Positions 20,990 to 25,518 of a DNA stretch of 25,518 nt are shown here, in pieces (within the stretch, counting starts at the first letter, position 1; the number at the start of each line of letters is the position of its first letter). This DNA comes from Plantago elongata (taxonomy: Eukaryota > Streptophyta > Magnoliopsida > Lamiales > Plantaginaceae). Location: positions 1 to 25,518 of the forward strand of contig JAYMSP010002220.1 in assembly GCA_036897095.1 (NCBI GenBank), written 5' to 3'. Both the position numbers and the translations under genes were made by a program. A model generated the notes under the pieces. That model saw nothing but the letters and a program-made list of their open reading frames with translations, was not told where the DNA came from and searched no databases.

Positions 20990-22380
20990 AGAGTGAAAAG
21001 GGTGGGATATCATAAGCTTTATTTTCCCCTGTACACAGGCACCGACGGCCCGATTAGATTCACCAATCAAGAACACATCTAGTGCAGCACTTTTTTCCTT
21101 CTGCATCTCACGTTCCAACTCAGTCAAGTTTATGAAACAGAATGTTCATAGTACAGAATTTTGAAGGCTTTTCGTAACTGGGGAACAAAATGTCCACATT
21201 GGAAAAGTTTGATTTCAAAAACTCTTCGAAAGGATCAATTGAGTGGTTGTTCAACAAAGACTCTTTATGCTAAACAGATAATCTGATTGGATCCATTAAA
21301 GAGATCGTATCACATCCATCACAAGCAAGTAGAAGATTAGATGACCTTTAGTGCGGCACAGTAATATTTATCCGAAACGCTTATAGGAGGGACATTGGCC
21401 AGCTCTTTGTCTGTCTGAAGATTGATGGATATCCAATCACCATCTCAGTTTATGCAGTCATATGCTCAGTCACAGAGAAATTAGACAGGGAACAAAACAC
21501 CATTAACCATTGGTAGATGGATACACTATTGAAGCATATGGACCACAACTTCAGAGACACTTTGATTTGGTAACTCTTTAAGGATCCATTGAACCAATAC
21601 CTAAGATATCCCATTCTTTATCTGAAATTTAATTTTAACATTGTATCTAAGGCTCCACCGCTTTCTTAGCAAGTTGCATCGTACTAACCAAATGGTCTAC
21701 AGAACGTCAAAGTGTATGCAATTTGTCAACATGATATGATGTGCAGGTTTACTCCATTGCAGAGTCAGCACCCAAGTAAAATATCAGATATGCAGATAGA
21801 ATTCTAGAGCAATAGGGGACTCAGGTAACCAAAACATAGTAGAACAGACTAAATTTCAGTAGCAATAAGGCATATCACCAATAGATATAATTCATGAATA
21901 AGTTCTGATTAACAGCAGGAAATCTTCAGTAACTAAGTACCTGTTGCCGATACATATCCAATCCAATAATGTGCGTAATCACGAGCTATCGGATCATGGA
22001 ATGCCGTAACATGGAATAGTAGCTCTTCCATTTTTTACCTAATGACAAATGTAAAGGAGCAAAAACATCTTATTCACATCATTTAAGCATTTTTTTCAAA
22101 CTAACTCACAAAGCATCAAGTCTCGGATGAATCCAATCAGTATTAATCGGAAAATCTGTAGTAGAGCTCGTGATCAGAAAGCTCAATTGGTGAATTAATC
22201 GAACAAAACGAAAAGCAATTATTGTGTAGATTGTCGAATCTTCTCTAAAAACGAAAAGCAATTGAGTGATTGAGAAACTGTGATGAAACTGATTATAAGA
22301 GAAAGTACCTGATCACGGTCGACCGGCGGCTGGATGCGATGGCGCCGCCATGGTAGAATTATGCATGGCAGTGGTAATGA
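20990..22380 (-). pseudogene. unidentified spliced gene remnant
   Basis: I do not recognise this gene. Exon 1 ends at a CAG|GTACTT donor (22309) and carries only a 13-codon frame from ATG 22351. Exon 2 (22038-21941) has TTAG/CAG|GT borders and begins MEELLFHVTAFHD at 22031. Further down the same strand come coding-like segments with interruptions: one with VSTMQLAKKAVEP near 21680; LKELPNQSVSEVVVHML near 21570; TDKELANVPPISVSDKYY near 21390; and a 49-codon open stretch 21269-21120 (SIDPFEEFLKSN, DILFPSYEKPSK). This last continues after a one-base shift into LTELEREMQKEKSAALDV near 21100. Several segments are broken by in-frame stops or frame changes, so I call it a probable pseudogene; unrecognised introns could explain part of this. 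Confidence 0.4.
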
Positions 22381-22792
22381 GTCATGTCTGGTCAGATTCG
22401 GGCATTCAGCCCAGTGATTTTAATCGTAGGCCCGCAACAAGGTATGAGAATATTGATATGGGCTGGACTAATTTTAGATCACAAGGCCCATATATCTAAA
22501 TAGGCTGCTATATTTACATATCAATGGACAAATGGAGTGTAGTAATAAATAGGGAAATTTTGCTCCAACTTAGATCGTAAAATTTCGAAAGACAAAAAAA
22601 CGTTAGATCATAGAATGTAAATATAGAAAAATGTTGTATCACATAGTATAAATGTATAATTTTCACACTTAAAAATTATATGTTTAATTTAACAATATAC
22701 AATTTTTCATTATATCATAGAGTTTAAATGTCGGTTGTTTTTTAATTAATTATTCTAATAAGGTACTGGTCTGAATTCCTACCTAATAATTA
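22381..22792. other. AT-rich spacer
   Basis: AT-rich sequence upstream of the unidentified minus-strand gene, presumably including its promoter. Nothing else recognised. Confidence 0.6.
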
Positions 22793-22993
22793 CTACCTCC
22801 GATCTTTTAAGCTTCCTAATGAGACTTTTTTTCGAATTTTAATCGAAAATTACACGCAAAAAGTATAAAATAAAGTTATATAGTGAGGTATACATAATAT
22901 AATTTCATCATTTTTTTTATGGTGTAGTTTGTAAGTAATTTAGGGTCTTAAGAAAAAAATTCTTATGAAGCTTTTTAAAAGATGGGAGGGAAG
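22793..22993. mobile_element. Stowaway-like MITE (Tc1/mariner non-autonomous)
   Basis: A 201-base element flanked by TA dinucleotides (22791-22792 and 22994-22995). The left end CTACCTCCGATCTTTTAAGCTTC pairs with the reverse complement of the right end, CTTCCCTCCCATCTTTTAAAAAGCTTC. Ends resembling CTCCCTCCG, a TA target duplication, small size and no coding capacity define plant Stowaway MITEs. The inverted repeats are diverged, so the copy is old. Confidence 0.75.
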
Positions 22994-22995
22994 TA

Positions 22996-23894
22996 CTGAT
23001 TTAGGTTGTAGTGTCTTGTAGCTTCCCATGATAATCAAATTCGTTTTAGGTTTAATCTTTTGCTTAAATCTACAAAAACTGATTTTAGTAAAAGCAGGGT
23101 TTTTTTTTTTAATTGTATACTAGTAGTCGAACAATTGGATTCAAAGATGTTAGTTATTTTCTACTCTGTAGTTTGACTGTAATTGCTCACGCAAATTACG
23201 TTCACCACCTACCAATCTACCGCTATTTTTACCCAAGTAGTATAAGTAAATCTTCCAGCTAGTTCGGTTTTACTCCATACAAGCAGTTACAGTATATAAG
23301 TAACCAATATGTGATCAAGCATTACAATACACACACTTCATTTTTATGACTTCTTACCAGGAAATCGTGGTGATGAGATGGGTATGGAGTTGGAATTATG
23401 CATTATTTGGGATATCTAGTGGCTTCGGTAGTGGAATAGGAGGTGAAATTTCCTTTTAGTTACTAACTGCTTGTATTGCTTTGGTTTCTGTAAGAGTATA
23501 TTCATTTTATGTTATATATTCATGTTATGTTACTATGTTTCTAATTTACAGAATTTTGGCAATCATTACATGTGCTGGGTGCTCCATATGTATGAGGAAT
23601 TTACATCATTTTGTAAGCGCTCCATATCCACGTGAGTCTTTTATATGTAAGGTCTTTGATGTGTTAGAAGACTCGGTGACTTGCTCAGACTCGGTAACTT
23701 GTGGGAACTTGTCAAGCCATTGAAGCAATTTTCGTGTTTGTTGACTTCTCGATGTAATGTACGAAGACAACATTCTTGAAGTACAATCACCAACTAGTTT
23801 TACCCAAGCCACCCGAACATCAGGTCACCTTTATTAACTCAACATTGCCCCAACACAACCAACACACACACACACATATATATATGCAAGCCTC
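22996..23894. other. spacer with microsatellite, no gene seen
   Basis: AT-rich sequence with a few short open frames that lack recognisable motifs. A small repeat (GACTCGGTGACTTGCT / GACTCGGTAACTTGTG) is at about 23670-23703. A compound (AC)n(AT)n microsatellite is at 23861-23885, immediately beyond the end of the transaldolase remnant. Confidence 0.65.
23861..23885. repeat. (AC)n(AT)n compound microsatellite
   Basis: An AC run followed directly by an AT run, lying in the position of the 3' UTR of the transaldolase remnant. Confidence 0.9.
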
Positions 23895-24539
23895 TTACAA
23901 GCTCACGAGCTTCAGAGAGTTTGACTTCTCTTGCAGGCTGTCGAGCAAGCTGTCGAAACTTTTCTTGAAGGAGTCAACTCCTTCAGTCTCCAGTTGTGTC
24001 CCGACATAGCCCCAGTCAATGCCCAGAGTGGCACTGTAAATTCCTTTAGCTTAGGAAACATTAGCATCGATCGTCCTCCCAACTGAAGCGTGGTCAATAA
24101 ATGCCAGTAGTGCTTGATCAGGCATGGTGGAGATTGTTTCAGGTCCGATTAAAGGAGCCACATATAGTGTGTCTGGGTAAGCTGGATTCTTGACACTAGT
24201 TGAGGCCCATAGAAGCCTTTGCTTCTTGGCTCCTTTCTTCACCAGAGCCTCCCATCTTGGACCTAAGAATTTCTTCAGGTAGAGCTGAAAAGCCAAAGCT
24301 GCTTGAGCATTTGCTGCCTTTTCACGGAGATCAAGTGCTTCCGTCGTTCCAATTTTCTCAAGCATCTTATCAACAAGGGAATCTACTCGACTCACAAAGA
24401 AAGAAGCAACACTTGTTACATGGGAGAGATCGTTGAGTCCTGAGGCCTCAAGACCATCCATGTAAGCATCAATTAATGCTTCATATATTGCAATGGAAAA
24501 TATAAGCGTAACATTAACACTTATTCCATTTGCAATGTA
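23895..24539 (-). pseudogene. 5'-truncated transaldolase fragment
   Basis: The fragment corresponds to the C-terminal half of plant transaldolase, the pentose-phosphate enzyme that moves dihydroxyacetone units between sugar phosphates. From 24539 the frame reads [18 protein letters not shown], then [69 protein letters not shown] and [17 protein letters not shown] at 24051-24053 replaces a normally conserved Glu codon after DANVS. Beyond it the same frame continues with GIDWGYVGTQLE and VDSFKKSFDSLLDSLQEKSN to a natural stop at 23895. About two residues are missing before GIDW. No upstream half, including the part before the NVTLIFS strand, is found; 24540 borders an AG that may be an old splice acceptor. 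It cannot encode a full enzyme. Confidence 0.88.
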
Positions 24540-24542
24540 CTA

Positions 24543-25518
24543 GCTCTATTTAATACGCATATCTTGTAAATTCAAAAGATTAGGCTGTTTTGTTCTTTCA
24601 TTATTCCAATTTCTTTTACATTCCTATTTTTGAAATCATGTTTCCCTAATTTCGTTCAATCAAAACTTAAATGAGATAGATGTATGAAACATGGGACGAG
24701 ACTGTCTGCTTCGACCAAGATGATGTGGCCTCCTCCATTAATCCAGGACCTCTCCTTTCTTCATATTTTGGGTTGAGCTATAAGCCTAACTGCCCAAATC
24801 ATATATTTACAGCGGATGACATTATTTTTTGTTGAATAAATTTCCTCTAAAATTGGGGCTGAATCAATTGATCAAAAGTTTCTTTCTAAGTGTCTAGTGT
24901 TTGATTTTTAAAATACAATAAACAAACCAATACTTAATGAACAAACATTATAAGAGTCTAGTTATCAAATCCAATATCACATATTTAATCACATACATAG
25001 GTAATATATATGCTTTAACATGTTTAAAAATGTATTTATTATAATTATTAATATATATTTACTATATACACAATGTTTGGCGTTAAACATATGATATTTG
25101 TATTGGATATGTAATCCTTACTTAGTCTCTATCCGAGAGATGTCTCTCACAAAAGAATATAATAATTAATAATATATTTTAATAAAATAAAAATAATAAA
25201 TGTATATATAGAGTAAATTATATATATACAGGAGACATTATCTAAATAACTTATTTACAGACGAATTTATTTTGTTAATAAAATAATGAATATTAATTAA
25301 AATGTTTTTTATTGATATTTATTCAAACATCACCACTACAACTACAAGGATGATAATATTAATTTTTTAAAAAGCCATTCGTGTGTTACGTACCAAGAAA
25401 ATAAACCACTATAAAATTATTGTCTAGAGTCAACCTAGCATAGTGTCACGGGATAAAACTCTAAAGCGTGTAAAAGACTCGACCCGTGCGGCACTAGACT
25501 AGTTCGCCTCGAGACTAG
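24543..25518. other. AT-rich terminal spacer
   Basis: Strongly AT-rich with many TATA-like runs. A short palindrome, GAGAGATGTCTCTC, lies near 25134. There are no open frames of note and no recognisable gene, RNA or transposon ends. The missing 5' half of the transaldolase copy is not present here. Confidence 0.65.

Noticed and set aside
23481..23812. Short open frames on both strands
   Set aside because: They are under 81 codons with no motif, in low-complexity AT-rich spacer.
25125..25160. GAGAGATGTCTCTC palindrome as a transposon end
   Set aside because: No matching inverted partner or target duplication could be found before the window ends.
1..25518. CRISPR array, prophage, operon or organellar insertion
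   Set aside because: All recognised genes are intron-containing plant nuclear genes; no repeat-spacer pattern or bacterial-type gene is present.

Overview
The window is plant nuclear DNA. It has AT-rich spacers, short exons with GT-AG introns, microsatellites and MITE-like repeats, and every recognisable gene belongs to a plant family. The gene set fits a eudicot; an asterid such as Lamiales is possible, but that is impression rather than evidence. No prokaryotic, viral or organellar gene is visible.

Layout. (1) About 20-2833, minus: a decayed FAR1/FRS-family (MULE-transposase-derived) gene with an intact-looking start exon but at least four in-frame TAA codons and two or more frameshifts. 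(2) 2900-4900: spacer, then the promoter and 5' leader of the next gene. (3) 4903-10829, plus: a complete 11-exon gene for a one-C2-domain SMP protein of the plant NTMC2T4/CLB1 (synaptotagmin 7-like) type, 506 residues. (4) 11510-12711, plus: a two-exon plant carboxylesterase (CXE), 319 residues, with an altered oxyanion-hole motif. (5) 13227-15343 and 16285-18165, plus: tandemly duplicated two-exon genes of the HPR3/HPPR-type D-2-hydroxyacid dehydrogenase family, 323 and 320 residues, with the intron at the same codon. A tRNA-like SINE head and a 53-bp tandem duplication lie just upstream of the first copy. (6) 18969-20513, minus: a three-exon gibberellin 20-oxidase, 359 residues. (7) About 20990-22380, minus: an unidentified spliced gene, probably decayed. 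(8) 22793-22993: a Stowaway-like MITE. (9) 23895-24539, minus: a 5'-truncated transaldolase copy interrupted by a TAA. (10) The remaining spacer is AT-rich and featureless.

The intact genes do not form an obvious pathway. The CLB1-type protein works at ER membranes and contact sites, the CXE is an alpha/beta hydrolase, the two reductases act on hydroxypyruvate, glyoxylate or hydroxyphenylpyruvate, and GA20ox makes gibberellin precursors. The most informative features are the paralogous reductase pair, the CXE active-site change and its repeat-flanked intron, and three gene remnants at different stages of decay. No clearly new biological system is visible. The best candidate for something undescribed is the unidentified minus-strand gene at about 20990-22380. 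Exon borders were placed by eye from reading frame, splice consensus and remembered family sequences; no alignment was run.
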